Assembly (NCBI GenBank): GCA_001599815.1 | Contig: BCIA01000007.1 | Span: 806,001 to 870,000 of the forward strand | Origin: Furcasterigmium furcatum | Taxonomy: Eukaryota > Ascomycota > Sordariomycetes > Glomerellales > Plectosphaerellaceae | Length of the DNA stretch: 64,000 nt | Reading direction: 5' to 3' | Part shown: positions 51,750-62,700 of the stretch, piece by piece | Layout of the letters: each line of letters opens with the position of its first letter | Position numbering within the stretch: position 1 is the stretch's first letter | Made by a program: the position numbers and the translations under genes | The notes under the pieces: model-generated | The model's input: the letters and a program-made list of their open reading frames with translations, nothing else | The model's database searches: none | Told to the model about the DNA's origin: nothing

Positions 51750-53555
51750 TCACAGACACTTGGTCCGCATCCACTCGATGTTCCGCAGCCCCAGGTTCAG
51801 ACCGTTCTTGGCCCACCACTTGCGCACCCTCTCCTGGTCGCCGATGCTGTCCTCCAGGGCCTCCTCGATGTCACACGTCCGGTACTCCACGCGGTGCCGC
51901 CGGCCGTCCATCCCCTCTAGCTCCCCGTGCGCAAAGCGGCGCCACCACTCCAGCACCTCGACGTGCTGGTGTATCGTCGCCTGGATCAACACCTCCGAGT
52001 CGAACGCCAGCTTATCGTCGCCCTTGAGCTGCCGCCAGAGCTCCAGCACCTCGACCTGGCCCCACCTGCTGGCCATCTGGGCCACGTTGTCGCCGTGGGC
52101 GATCGGGATGCCGGACGCCACCCACCACCTGATGACGGCGACCTGCCCGTGCTGCGCAGCCCAGAGCAGGGACTTGCCGGGCCGGAGGACGATGCGGTCG
52201 TCCTGCGCCGCGGCGTCCCTCCACCACTCGAGGACGAGCAGATGGCCCTTCCCGGAGGCCTGTTCGAGGGCCGCCTCGGTGAACTTGAGGGGCAGCCCGG
52301 AGTGTCGCCACCACCAGTCGAGGACGCGGACGTAGCCGTTCTTCGAGGCGCCGTCGAGCGCCTCCGCGTCGTACAGCGCGTCCGATTCGTAGTGCGTGGA
52401 CTTGTTCGGCCCGTGGAAGAAGTGCGACTCCTTCCAGTAGCCGAGCACGTCGGGACGCCCATAGTAGGCCGATGCTTTGGTGGGGAGGACCTTGCCGTCG
52501 AAGGCCTTGAAGAGGTCGGGGCGGTTGGCCTCCATCCAGGCGAGGACGTCGATGAGGGAGAACCGGATGATGAGTTTGATGACGAGTGCGGGCAAGTCGT
52601 GGAACGAGGGTGGTGACTGGAGGAGCTTCTTGCAGATGGCGGCCGTGTCGCACGTCATGACGAGCCATTCGAGCTCGTGCTCGTACACCTTGAGCGGGTC
52701 GTTGGGGTCTCTGGGTTGAAGCGTCCAGGTCGGCGGCATCGGGACATTGGTGTAGACGCCCAGGGCTTGCGCCAGCTCCCAGTCCTGCGCAAAGTCGAGA
52801 ATGATCGTCCAGATCTCGGGCGGCAGCTTCGACTGGACGCCGGGGTCGCCGGTCGTGAGAAAGCCCAGCTGCGTGACGACGTCGACGTCGCGGCCCAGCC
52901 CCATCAGGTCGGCCTGATTCTTGATGATGCTCAGCACGTCGTTGAAGCCGCTCCAGTTCACGATGCGCTTGGGGTTCTTGGGGTTGCCGTCGTAATGCCA
53001 CAGGATGGGCGGCATGGCCCGGACCCAGTGCCATTTCCTGTGGATCTTGCTCATCTGCCGTTTCGTCGTGGGGTTCTCCCACATGTGCGTGCTCATCCCG
53101 GGGACGAGGAGGATCTTCTTGGCCATGTCCCATCCCCTGAGGACTTCGAGCAGGAAGGTATCGGCCATGCCGGCCATCATCTTGGAGATGTTATCGGCGT
53201 CTATCGGCGCCAGGACCATGAGGTCGGCCCATTCCACCAGCTCGTACGCCTGCTGCCGGTAGAACTCGATGTCGTCCATGTCGGAGGTGGTGCCGCTGGG
53301 CGACGTCATGCTGCGGTTGGGCATGACGATGACCGTCTGGTTCAAGCGGGGAATGACATCGTCGACGATTGCGCGCAGCTCGATGCCGGTGTTCTTGGAG
53401 AGTCGGACGACGAGGGCGCTGGCCCAGGAGGTGTCGCGGGGTCCGGTGGCGGCGACGAGGAGCCGCAGTTTTCGGTCGCGGGGTTTGAAGTGTAGTGAGG
53501 ACGAGGAGGAGTTACTCCTTTTGAGGTGGACTATCATGTTGTCGGGGGGATCCAT
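51750..53555 (-). CDS. HFCD flavoprotein (PPC decarboxylase/Hal3-like) fused to ankyrin-like repeats
   Basis: Single uninterrupted ORF, 601 aa. Residues about 25-235 are the homo-oligomeric flavin-containing Cys decarboxylase fold: LRLLVAATGPRDTSWAS at the first strand, DLMVLAPIDADNISKMMAGM where PPC decarboxylases have the PASANT motif, TFLLEVLRGWD, and KILLVPGMSTHMWENPTTKR at the substrate-clamp region. The clamp cysteine of ACPxMN is replaced (VPGMS), so decarboxylation of phosphopantothenoylcysteine is doubtful. Residues about 255-601 hold degenerate ankyrin-like repeats with LEWW/LDWW cores (NGYVRVLDWWWRHSGLPL, GHLLVLEWWRDAA, GQVAVIRWWVASGIPI, GQVEVLELWRQL, HQHVEVLEWWRRF). The fusion suggests flavin- or ligand-dependent scaffolding; the role is unknown. 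Confidence 0.85.
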   Translation of the reverse strand: MDPPDNMIVHLKRSNSSSSSLHFKPRDRKLRLLVAATGPRDTSWASALVVRLSKNTGIELRAIVDDVIPRLNQTVIVMPNRSMTSPSGTTSDMDDIEFYRQQAYELVEWADLMVLAPIDADNISKMMAGMADTFLLEVLRGWDMAKKILLVPGMSTHMWENPTTKRQMSKIHRKWHWVRAMPPILWHYDGNPKNPKRIVNWSGFNDVLSIIKNQADLMGLGRDVDVVTQLGFLTTGDPGVQSKLPPEIWTIILDFAQDWELAQALGVYTNVPMPPTWTLQPRDPNDPLKVYEHELEWLVMTCDTAAICKKLLQSPPSFHDLPALVIKLIIRFSLIDVLAWMEANRPDLFKAFDGKVLPTKASAYYGRPDVLGYWKESHFFHGPNKSTHYESDALYDAEALDGASKNGYVRVLDWWWRHSGLPLKFTEAALEQASGKGHLLVLEWWRDAAAQDDRIVLRPGKSLLWAAQHGQVAVIRWWVASGIPIAHGDNVAQMASRWGQVEVLELWRQLKGDDKLAFDSEVLIQATIHQHVEVLEWWRRFAHGELEGMDGRRHRVEYRTCDIEEALEDSIGDQERVRKWWAKNGLNLGLRNIEWMRTKCL

Positions 53556-54765
53556 CTCGACATGGCGTGGCGATGTGAGGCGCCGCAGGAGAGGAGAGTC
53601 GTCTTATCGGATACGGTGCGTCGTACCCGAACTGACCAGAGTGTCGCTTTCGAGCGTCTGGCAGTTGAATGGAAATCGTGTTCGAATATTGGAGTCGAGA
53701 AGCAGACGTTTGAGAGGGCAAGGGGTCGGAAGAGGCGTTATCGGGTAGATGTCAGGAGAATAAAGGACGAGTCGGTGAGCGGACGGAGATCAGTGACAGA
53801 AGTGGTAGCGTTGGTATCGTCGGGTAGGTTTGCAGATGCAGCTTCATGCATCATGCCACCTCTGATTCGACGGCGACTGGCGAGCGGCGGAGGGACTGGT
53901 CCCTTGGCGGATGTGGTGTTACAGGAGCCCGATGATTACTTGGTTGCTGCCGGGGAGTTTCTGAGCCACGGAGCTTAAGTCGTCGGTGGTGGGATGTAGG
54001 TGTTTTTGGAGGAATGGACGGGTCTCTGCGCCTTTCCGACGCCGTCACTTGCCGACGGGACCCCGTTTGAAGGTGGGACGCTGTGATGTAAGAGCCCAGT
54101 CACCATCAAGACTTTTGGAGCTTAGGTAATCTCGGTCGCCAGATCATTGACCCGAAGTTCGCGGAGGTTCAGCATTCGATTGATCAGTGACCACGGATGC
54201 TCGAGTCGCCTCGTGAGATCTTGTCGTGGCGTTTATGAAGGCAGACGGGATTTTCCGGAATGTTCCAAGGTTCAACAGTCGCAGTTTATGACTGGGGATC
54301 AGGCTGGTTTGCGTATCACCAGATAAACCGCCCACGAGGAAATCAAGCTCAGTTTTAGCGGCTGTCAGGATCAAGACCCTTGCAGGTCGGCAGGTCGGTA
54401 CATTTTCTAGCGGCTGTTCTATCGGGGCGCCGCTCCACTCCAGCGCATCATCCACTGCAGCCAGTTCCTTCTCTTTCGGAAGGTCGTTCCGCTGGAAGGG
54501 CCCGCTGGTCGGGTATCAAAGCCAATTTCTATCGAGGCCAGGTACTCCAGGAACTCGAGCCGTCTTTCAACTCCTTATCAGTCTCAACTCAACTTCAACG
54601 TCACTTCAACGGACATCTCCGGATTCGCCAAGTCGACACTTCCATTGCTACATACAAACCACCAATTACGGACTCCCGTCGTCTCCCAAAGCCCCAGAAC
54701 TTGCTCGCATCGGATCTCCACGAATGCATTAATCCATCTCAGCTTCCGTTGTCGCACCGCCCGCG
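53556..54765. promoter_or_regulatory. 1.2-kb intergenic region
   Basis: Upstream of the flavoprotein gene and 3' of the secreted protein gene. Forward ORFs 53526-53978 and 54380-54769 have no domain. A CT-rich stretch with CAACTCAACTTCAACGTCACTT near 54590 looks like a leader but leads to no forward gene. Confidence 0.35.
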
Positions 54766-55302
54766 TTAGAACCACCCCGCAAAGGGGATTGCCATCCTTC
54801 CAGCAGCGTTCTCGGTGACAGACTCGTGCGGCGGCTCTGAAGTCGACGCCGTCGAGTTGCCTCCCGTGGGCGTCGAGGAAACCGAGGGCAGGGACGGTTC
54901 CGGAGAGCTGGTCTCATGCCCAACGGGATAGTCCACAATCGTGTAGGTCGTCGTGCACCCGAGGCCGGCGCACTCCGTATCCTCGTTCTCCTCGTTACAC
55001 GGGAAGTCGAGGAACTCGGTCGGCACCGCCCTCGGGCATTCTGGAGAGTTCGTGACCGTGGAGATGACGATGCAGGCCGGGACGGCGCACCTCGAGCACA
55101 TTTCGCGTGTCTCCGTCGCAGTCGGACATCCGGTCTGGGGAGGGGCGGAGGGCGCGCTGAGGGGCACAGAGTCTGTGGTGACTTCCTGGGCCTGGGCACC
55201 TCCGAGGCTACATCCTGGTCAGCAATGCCACAGGTGAGTTGGCGGAGTGGTGGACACTTACAGGGCCAGCAGGGTTGCGCCATATGCCGCGAACTTGTAC
55301 AT
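54766..55302 (-). CDS. Small cysteine-rich secreted protein
   Basis: Exons 55302-55262 and 55207-54766, intron 54 bp, 160 aa. Signal peptide MYKFAAYGATLLALLGGAQA, split by the intron, is complete only after splicing. The mature part has eight cysteines in TGCPTATETREMCSRCAVPA, CIVISTV, ECPRAVPTEFLDFPC and CAGLGC, then a Thr/Ser/Pro-rich tail (SSPEPSLPSVSSTPTGGNST). This spacing resembles fungal small secreted Cys-rich proteins and partly the CFEM pattern, but a CFEM call is not justified. Wall-associated or effector-like roles are possible; no toxin similarity is seen. The C-terminal end is only weakly hydrophobic, so no firm GPI call. Confidence 0.75.
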
Positions 55303-55746
55303 GCCGGAAAGTATCTTTGACGTGAAAGCTATGAGATGCGGGTGAGATAGGGCTGCGGAAAGGACGTTGGAACCTGCAGATTGCTGTAAATTTATCCTCC
55401 TTCAGGCGGCCTCAGCCCTCTCGCTTCCCCGCATGACGTGGGAAGCCGGGAGGCGAGGATCTGGCGAGGATCGCGAGAAGGCGCCTCTTTGGGTGGCACG
55501 GCCCCTGCCGATTTCACAGCAATCCAATGACCAGTCGCCTTGGCCTGATCGCCCAGGCCTCTTCCTCAAATTGATCACCCCACTGCTGACAGCCACTCTT
55601 CAGCAAAAGCAGCATGCTTGGCGGGGAATACGAAGGCCAAGCAAGTCGAGGGTCCGATGACACCCTATGTCAAGCATCACAAACAATACGAAATGTGCCA
55701 ACAACAGATCGAGCTTGACACATTCACTCATGTACCCTGATGGGCG
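55303..55746. other. Intergenic region
   Basis: About 440 bp upstream of the secreted-protein gene; nothing else recognised. Confidence 0.35.
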
Positions 55747-56910
55747 CTACTTCTTCTGGAACGGTTCCGGCTGGGATCCGTATGGAATCACCCTCACCAT
55801 GTGCCTCCTCTCGCCGTCCCGGAAGTCAGGCACCGCGCTGTGCGCCGCGCTCCTCTGGTCCCAGACGACCACGGACCCCTTCTCCCAGCGGACCCTGCAG
55901 CTGAAGTCCAGGCTCCTGATGTGATTATGGAGGAAGCCAAGCAGCGCCTCGGACTCCTCCGGCAGGAACCCCTCGACCTTGCGCGCGATCGTGGGGTTCA
56001 CGAACAGCGCGGGCTGGCCCGTGACGGGGTGTTGTATCACGAGTGGATGGGTCGTGGACACTGCTTCCTTCAGGGCTCGCTCGGTCCCGAGCCGTGCGAC
56101 CTCGCCAACCGATGCGGACGTGTGGAAGAGGCGCAAGGAGTGCAGGGTCTCCCGGAACGCTGGCGAGAGGGCGGAATACGCCTCCGTCAGGGAGGTGAAG
56201 GCCGTGTCGCCGCCGCCGGAGGCCGGCTTCTCAAGGACCCAGAAGAAGGTCGTCGAGGGCACGTTGGGGGTGAAGGTCTGGTCCACGTGCCAGAGGTCGT
56301 AGGTCGTTCGCTCCCCCAGCAGCGTCCTCAGATTGCCCCTGTCAGGTGGTCAGCTGCCGTGCTAATAAAAATCGTATTCCAACCTAGAGTCGTACGCTTT
56401 CTCATCTGCGTAAACCACATGAAACTCGGGGCCTGTTCCCTCAGGGTACCCCATCGTGGAATGCTGAACCTGCGTTAGCAATCTTCCCTATGCGTGTCGC
56501 GTCAGATGGACTCACCTGGTGCAGAGGGCCGTAATGACGGACAATGTCCAGCTGTTTATCGAAGCCAATGTCTGCGAAATCTTGGTCTCTCTGGTCGAGT
56601 TCGTCAGATGCGGCCGGTGTCACGACAGCCGGGATTCACTCACAAACACGAGGACGCCTCTCTGAGCTGCGAGAAGAGCAACTTCGTCAAGCCCGTCCTT
56701 CGACAGCTTGCTCAGCTGGACACCCTTGATTTCCGTTCCGATCCTGGGCGTGATGTTGTCCAGCACCGCCTCGGTTCCTAGGTGAGATACTTTCGACCCG
56801 ATGGCCCGCTTGCCAGGCTCGTCTCCTGCAAACGGGGGAACATCGATGGTGGCCGCGAACCCATCCGGCCGGGTCGGCAGATACGCGGGGTACAGAGGCT
56901 CCGAAGACAT
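55747..56910 (-). CDS. TauD/TfdA-family alpha-ketoglutarate dioxygenase
   Basis: Exons 56910-56644, 56590-56516, 56463-56384 and 56338-55747; introns 53, 52 and 45 bp; 337 aa. Joined, it reads VLVF|RDQDFADIGFDKQLDIV, then PLHQ|HSTMGYPEG, AYDSR|GNLRTLL and DLWHVDQTF. The iron ligands are His158 and Asp160 (HVD) and distal His307 (SAAHSAV), with Arg in RHMVRV for 2-oxoglutarate. TauD members hydroxylate taurine, sulfonates, sulfate esters or aryloxyacids with Fe(II), O2 and 2-oxoglutarate, often freeing sulfite. Two AGs compete at intron 2; the second (56463) fits the family. Cytosolic. Divergent from the transporter at 57647, so a sulfonate or related acid is likely. Confidence 0.88.
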
Positions 56911-57646
56911 GATGGCCAGATAATTGAGACAGGAGTGTATGAGGTTTGTGAGTGATTGAATGTTGAGAAGAGGTAAGATTGACGAAGATCTTCGTTCTCC
57001 ACGATCCCATGCGGGTATTTGACACCACCAGAGTCGTTTCGGGATGAGCTCTTCGTCCCCGAAGCGCAGATAAGAGGGATCTTTCGATTCCCAATCTGAG
57101 CTCGAGCCGAAGCCCGCATGCACGGCCGGTAACATGCACCCGCCGATCTCGTGGTTGTCCGTCCGTAACTCGGCGCCGTTGGGGTGTCGCGACATTCGGC
57201 CCCGGATGGCGACATGGCGATTTCGGCCACTGGACGAACCCACGGGGCCACATGGCTTCGGTTACCTACACTGCAAGTCCAGACTGATGGATCTTGTCAT
57301 CAGACATCCATGTCGGGCGCAGCAAAATGGGGTCGCTGCCCAGACTAATACATGCTGCCCTATTGCCGCTGGTCGAGGTTCGCCGATCGTCGCCAGGAAG
57401 CGAGACTATGCCACCATCATAGAGCGTATGTCGCCATGTTCACAATGCGACTCATCATGGACTTTTCTGAGAAATTCTCTTGGCCACGCCGATGCGGCGG
57501 ATGGTTGCTGCGATATAAGAGGTCCTCCGGTCCTCGCACCATGCCAGCTTTGATATTGCGCTCTCGACAGACGTCCAGCTTACAGCCAAGTTCGCCTTCT
57601 GACAATTGTGGAATCCAGCATCTGCTGCGAGAGGATTTCGACGACC
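56911..57646. promoter_or_regulatory. Bidirectional promoter, TauD-like and ACS transporter
   Basis: About 735 bp. Forward TATAAG at 57514-57519 is about 130 bp before the transporter ATG. Frames continuing upstream of the TauD ATG are not needed by the family model. Confidence 0.45.
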
Positions 57647-59197
57647 ATGGCGTCCAAGGTCGTCACTGAAGTCACGGCGGCTGAAGGCCCGCGAGAATCC
57701 CAGCAAGAGTCGACCTCTTGGCTGGCTCGGGTGCACCCTTACTTCAAAGACCCGGAGCGTGTCCTCGTCCTGAAACTCGATGCCCTCCTGCTCTCATGGG
57801 CCTTTATCGCTGGGCTCATGAAAGACATGGACCAGTCGGCAACAACAGCTGCATACGTCTCCGGCATGAGAGAATCCCTCTCCCTCTACGGCAACGAGCT
57901 GGTCCAGTTCAACACCTTCTTCTCCATCGGGTATGCCATCTTCATCGTCCCGTCACAGCTTGTCCAGACGAGGGTCCGGCCCTCCCTCTGGCTCCCGATC
58001 TGCGAAATCATCTGGGGCTCCTTCACGCTGGCGACCTTCGCCGCGCGGAATGCCGAGACCATCTACGCACTGCGCTTCTTCCTCGGCGTCTTTGAGGCTA
58101 CCTCCTGGCCGGGTATCGTGAACTTGATATTCAACTGGTACAAGCCAGACGAGCTCGGAAAGCGGCTGGCAATCTTCGGCGTCAGCGGCGTCGCAGGCAA
58201 CATGTTCCTGGGCATCGTCCAGGCCGCGCTGTGGAGGGACCTCAATGGCGTCCACGGTCTCGAAGGCTGGCAGTGGCTGTTCATCGTCTCGGGCATCACG
58301 ACCATCGCCTGGGGCATCTACGGAATCTTCATCGTCCCCGACACGCCAGCCAACACGCGCGCGCTGTGGCTGAACCACGACGAGCGCCTCCTCGCAGCGT
58401 CCAGGATGGCCAAGGCCGGCACGACGACACAGGAACTCATCAAGGGCCAGGCCCTCTGGAAGAAGCTCCGCGGCCTCTTCTTCAACCCGATCGGCTACCT
58501 CTTCCTCGCAGCATATCTCCAGTTCGCGTGGTCTCAGCGCGCAAACGCCTACTTCCTGCTGTACCTCCGCGACCTCACGGACGCCGCCGGCAACCCGCTC
58601 TACTCGGTGTACACGGTCAACCTCATCCCGCTGGGCGGCTACGGCATCTCCATCGTGTGCAACATCGGCCTCAACGCCATCAGCGACTGGAAGGGCTGGC
58701 GCTGGCAGGTCTCCATCGGCGCCGCGTTGCTCCAGCTCGTCGCGACCGGCGTCCTGTCCGGGTGGCCGGACGACAGGAAGACCATCATGACCTTCTACTT
58801 CCTGACCTACGCGACGGCGGCATGGGGGTATGCGCTGCTCGCCTGGCTGGCGGACATCCTGAGCAAGGAGCCCGAGGCGCGATCTGTCATCGTCGGCCTG
58901 GCCGTGACGCTGGTGTACGTCGGGCACGCGACCATCCCGCTGCGGGCGTGGAGGGTCAGCGACGCGCCGAGGTATCCCATTGGGTTCCCGCTGTCGGCGG
59001 CCTTTGCGGCAGGCAGCATCGCGGTCATTGTGGCGATGGTGTGGTATGTGAGGAAGAACCCCGACCTGCTGAAGTTTGGGTTTGGCTGGGAGCAGAGGGC
59101 GGCTACGGAAAGCGGTGATGCTGTGAACAAATTGGACGAGGAAGGCGAGGATGAGGTCCCCCAGGGGAACCCTCAGGCAAAGCAGCGGGCATTGTGA
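57647..59197 (+). CDS. MFS anion:cation symporter (allantoate/pantothenate permease family)
   Basis: Intronless, 516 aa from ATG 57647; an upstream in-frame GTG at 57608 is not a start. ACS-family pattern: RVLVLKLDALLLSWAFIAGL (TM1), MDQSATTAAYVSGMRESL, SLWLPICEIIWGSFTLATF, LRFFLGVFEATSWPGIVNLI (TM4), GLEGWQWLFIVSGI, PDTPANTRALWLNHDE in the loop, and a C-half SVYTVNLIPLGGYGIS. The MKDMDQSATTAAY loop resembles Fen2/Liz1 and related permeases. Imports an organic anion with protons at the plasma membrane. Divergent pairing with the TauD-like enzyme suggests sulfonate or another acid; inference. Confidence 0.88.
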   Translation: MASKVVTEVTAAEGPRESQQESTSWLARVHPYFKDPERVLVLKLDALLLSWAFIAGLMKDMDQSATTAAYVSGMRESLSLYGNELVQFNTFFSIGYAIFIVPSQLVQTRVRPSLWLPICEIIWGSFTLATFAARNAETIYALRFFLGVFEATSWPGIVNLIFNWYKPDELGKRLAIFGVSGVAGNMFLGIVQAALWRDLNGVHGLEGWQWLFIVSGITTIAWGIYGIFIVPDTPANTRALWLNHDERLLAASRMAKAGTTTQELIKGQALWKKLRGLFFNPIGYLFLAAYLQFAWSQRANAYFLLYLRDLTDAAGNPLYSVYTVNLIPLGGYGISIVCNIGLNAISDWKGWRWQVSIGAALLQLVATGVLSGWPDDRKTIMTFYFLTYATAAWGYALLAWLADILSKEPEARSVIVGLAVTLVYVGHATIPLRAWRVSDAPRYPIGFPLSAAFAAGSIAVIVAMVWYVRKNPDLLKFGFGWEQRAATESGDAVNKLDEEGEDEVPQGNPQAKQRAL

Positions 59198-59786
59198 GCC
59201 CGCCAAACTCGAGTAGCTTAGTACCTGAGGTTCGAATTGAATGTTTGATCGAAACCTCGCAGGCCGGAAATTGACATCGTGAGTGCCCACTGTGGTTGTG
59301 AGGTTGGGCAAGTGCAGGGGCCACCAGGTCCTTCCCTTGCTTCAGACGAAGTCCCCGGCTGAGTCAGCATGGGCAAGGCAAGAGCTCCCTGTGCCTGCCT
59401 CTGATTGGCTCAGCCCTTTCCACCTTTGTGCATCACCCAGCAGCACCTTCCCAGCGGCTTGACCTTGGTTCTTTCCCAAGCTCAAGAAAACAATCGAGGC
59501 TGGACGCGCCTGGGCTGTCAACGATTCTTTCAACCTTCAACTCCCCCAACGCCTCCATCCTTCGTCAAACCTCATCGCCTTTGACGTCCAATCGAACCAT
59601 TCCTTTCATTTTGAGGCGCTGTCCTTTCATTGTGTCTATTTTTTCCTTCGCCCTCTCAACCAATCGCCGGCGGGGTTGTGGTAAACGACACCACTTTGTC
59701 CAACCTTCCCAACGCCGCCAACTCGATCGCCTTCTCGTCGCGGAAGCCTCCAATGTCAAGCGACAACTAGAATCACGGCGATAATC
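59198..59786. promoter_or_regulatory. Intergenic region, Mlp1/Tpr promoter and leader
   Basis: About 590 bp; pyrimidine-rich stretch near 59560-59700 fits a housekeeping-type leader. No gene seen. Confidence 0.4.
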
Positions 59787-62700
59787 ATGGCAGCTGCAGA
59801 GCTGGACGTGGCGCGGGTGGCCGGCCATCTCGGCTTGCCTGAGGCGACCCTCCAAACTGTCGCAACCGAACCGACGGCGGAGCTTGTCGCATCGCTCCTC
59901 CAGGCCGTCATCGCCAAGGCCGGCGAATACGACGAACTCTACAATGCGAAGCTCATGATCGATGTTGAGCTCGAGAGCGCGCACCGAAATGCCGAGGAAA
60001 GGTGCAGGAGCGCGAAGGCGACTGCCGACAAGGCGCTGAAAGATGTTGAAGAAGCTCGGCAGAAGCTTCGTGAAGAAGGTACGGCAACATGAAGCATCAC
60101 CTTCAATCTTGTCGAGGCTTGCTAACATGTTCGTCCAACAGAGACCAAACGCCAAGAGGTCGAGAATGAGCTTCAGTCGTTGAAGTCCCGAGGATCCGAC
60201 CACGACTCTGAGATCACGACTCTCCGCGACCGAATCGAGTCCCTTCAATCGTCGAACAGGGCCAACATGGCTCTCCTCGAGTCCCGCAACACCCGCGATT
60301 CCGAAGTGGCAGAAGAACTTTCCAGGCAACATCAGAAGAACGTTGCACTGAACAAGGAGATCACGGGTCTCCAGCAGTCTCTCCAGGCTGCCCAGGCCAC
60401 GGCCAGCGGATCGAAGTACCGTGAAGAGTCGCTTCAGCAACAGTTGGAACTGGCGAAGCGAAACAGCGACTGGTTCGAGAACGAGCTCAAGACCAAGAGC
60501 GAAGAGGCCCTCAAGTACCGCAAAGAGAAGGGCTCCCGCCTCGCCGAGCTCCAGCGCCAGAACGACGACGCCAAGTCCGAGCTGGACTCGTTGAAGAGGA
60601 GCGAGCAACAACTTCGCACTCGCCTTGATGCGGCACAGTCCAAGGCAGAGGAGGCCCTCACCAAGATTCAACAGCAGCAGGAGGCCTTCGCCCGTACCGA
60701 AGAGAGCTACAAACACGAACTCGAGAACAAGCAGCGGCTCGTCGACATGTCGAACGCGCTCACGGAGAGCCACAAGTCTCGCGTGCACCAGCTTGAGAAC
60801 GAGCGCGACGCCCTGAGCCAAAAACACGCCAACGATATCAAGCGTGTCCAGCAGGAACTGGAGAGGGAAAGGGAGAACTGCCGGGCGCTCGAGGAGCGTG
60901 TTGGCCAACTCGAGGCCGAGATCGACGAGCTCCAGGTGCGCATGGAACAGGCACCGCCTCCTCCCGAATCTGCGCCGTCAACCCCCCGGCCAAACGGATC
61001 CCTGGCAGCCCGCGCTGCATCGCCATTCGCGACCCCGGGCTCTATCCGCACGAAATCGGTAATCACCGCCACGCAAGCACTCGACGACTTGTTCAAGGTT
61101 AAGACACAGCTAGCGGGTGAAAAGCGCCGAAACCTCCAACTGGCCGAGGAACTCGACAACATGATTTCGGTCCTCGAGGCGAAGACCCCCGAGCTGGAGG
61201 AGCTACAGGCGGAGGCGGACACGCTGAGGGCAGAAATCACCAAAATGTCGCAACTGTCTCAACAGAGTTTTGAGGAGCGTGACGGCGCCAAGAAGGCCGC
61301 ACGCAGGGCGGAGGGCGCGTTGGCGAACGCGCAGGCTGAGTCCAAGATCTTGCGGACCCAGATCCGCGACCTGAGCACCCAGATTCAGATGCTCGTTTTC
61401 AACATGCACGCTCGTGAGAAGGGTTTGGATCAGCTTACCCGCGAAGAAACCCTCCGCCTCGAACAACTTTCACGGGGAGAAGTCACCGAAGAGTCTCTCT
61501 CAGACATGTCTGATACCCATCAATTCATCAGCCAGAAGTTCGTCGTGTTTAAGGATATCCGTGAGCTCCAAGAGAAGAACCAGGAGCTGCTTCGGGTTAC
61601 ACGGGATCTGGCCGAGAAGATGGAGAGCGAGGAAGCCGTCGCCGCAAAGAACCAGGCCGTTCAGGACCACGAGACTGCGGAGAGGCTTCAGCGAGAGCTC
61701 GCCAACATGATCGACGAGGCCAAGTCGCTCAAGACCACGATGGAGAGCTACAAGGCCGAGCGCGATATGTTCCGCCGTCTTCTGCAGCAAAAGGCATCCG
61801 CTGGCGAGCTCGCTTCTATCCTGGGAAGCTCTGTCGAAGACGGGCAGCGCCCGCCTCTCGTTAGCATCGAGACGGACCAAGGGGACAACATCTCCCCGCA
61901 GGCTGCCTTGCGCGACCTGCAAGTCCAATTTGACACTTACAGGGATGACGCAGAGTCGGTTCGTCAATCGCAAAGAGACCAAATTGACCGAATCTCCAGC
62001 GAGAAAAACAGTCTCCACGGCGAGGTTGCGAAGATTTCCAGCCAATTGTCCCTCGCCTCGGAGAGGTACGACATGCTTCAATCAAACTTTGTTGCACTTC
62101 AGCACGAGAACAAGGAACTTCAGAAGCGAAGTCAGAATATGTCGGAGTCTGCTGCAAAGCAGGATATCCGTACACAGCAGGTGGTAGAAGAGCTGGTTGA
62201 GGCTCGTGGTCTTGTGGAAAGCATGCGCAACGAGTCGGCCAATCTCAAGGCAGAGAAGGAGCTGTGGCGGACTATTCACGACCGACTCAACAAAGACAAC
62301 GAGGGTCTCGTTGAGGAGAAGGCTCGCCTCAATAGTCTGCTGGCCACTCAGCAGTCGCTTCAAAATGAACGCGACATCTCCGATTCGGAAAGCCGACGAA
62401 AGTCGCAAGCCAAGATCGATGCTCTCGAGACCGAGCTCGCAGACGCCAAACGCAAGCTTTCGGAGGAGGTCGAAGAAGGCAAGAAGCTTCAATTGCGCAA
62501 GGAATTCGATGCCAGGGAGTCTCAGAAGCGCATTGACGAGCTCTCCACCAACCTCAGTCAAATCCGCGAGGAGCATGTTGCTGTCAAGACCAGCCGAGAT
62601 CACCTGCAGTCCCGCGTCGACGAGCTCACGATCGAACTCCGGAGCGCGGAGGAGCGGTACGGCCGCCTGCAACCTCGTCCCACCCCTCGCCCCGGTACCG

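Noticed and set aside
53526..53978. 150-codon forward ORF at the 5' end of the flavoprotein gene
   Set aside because: Overlaps the start of a well-supported reverse gene, no domain, probably promoter DNA.
54380..54769. 129-codon forward ORF
   Set aside because: No domain; composition resembles a CT-rich leader rather than coding DNA.
57953..59311. 452-codon reverse ORF over the ACS transporter
   Set aside because: Antisense shadow; lacks hydrophobic or domain pattern while the forward frame is a clear 12-TM transporter.
59565..60908. 447-codon Leu-rich reverse ORF over Mlp1/Tpr
   Set aside because: Leu-rich sequence arises from reading coiled-coil Glu/Lys/Gln codons backwards; the forward spliced frame is conserved.
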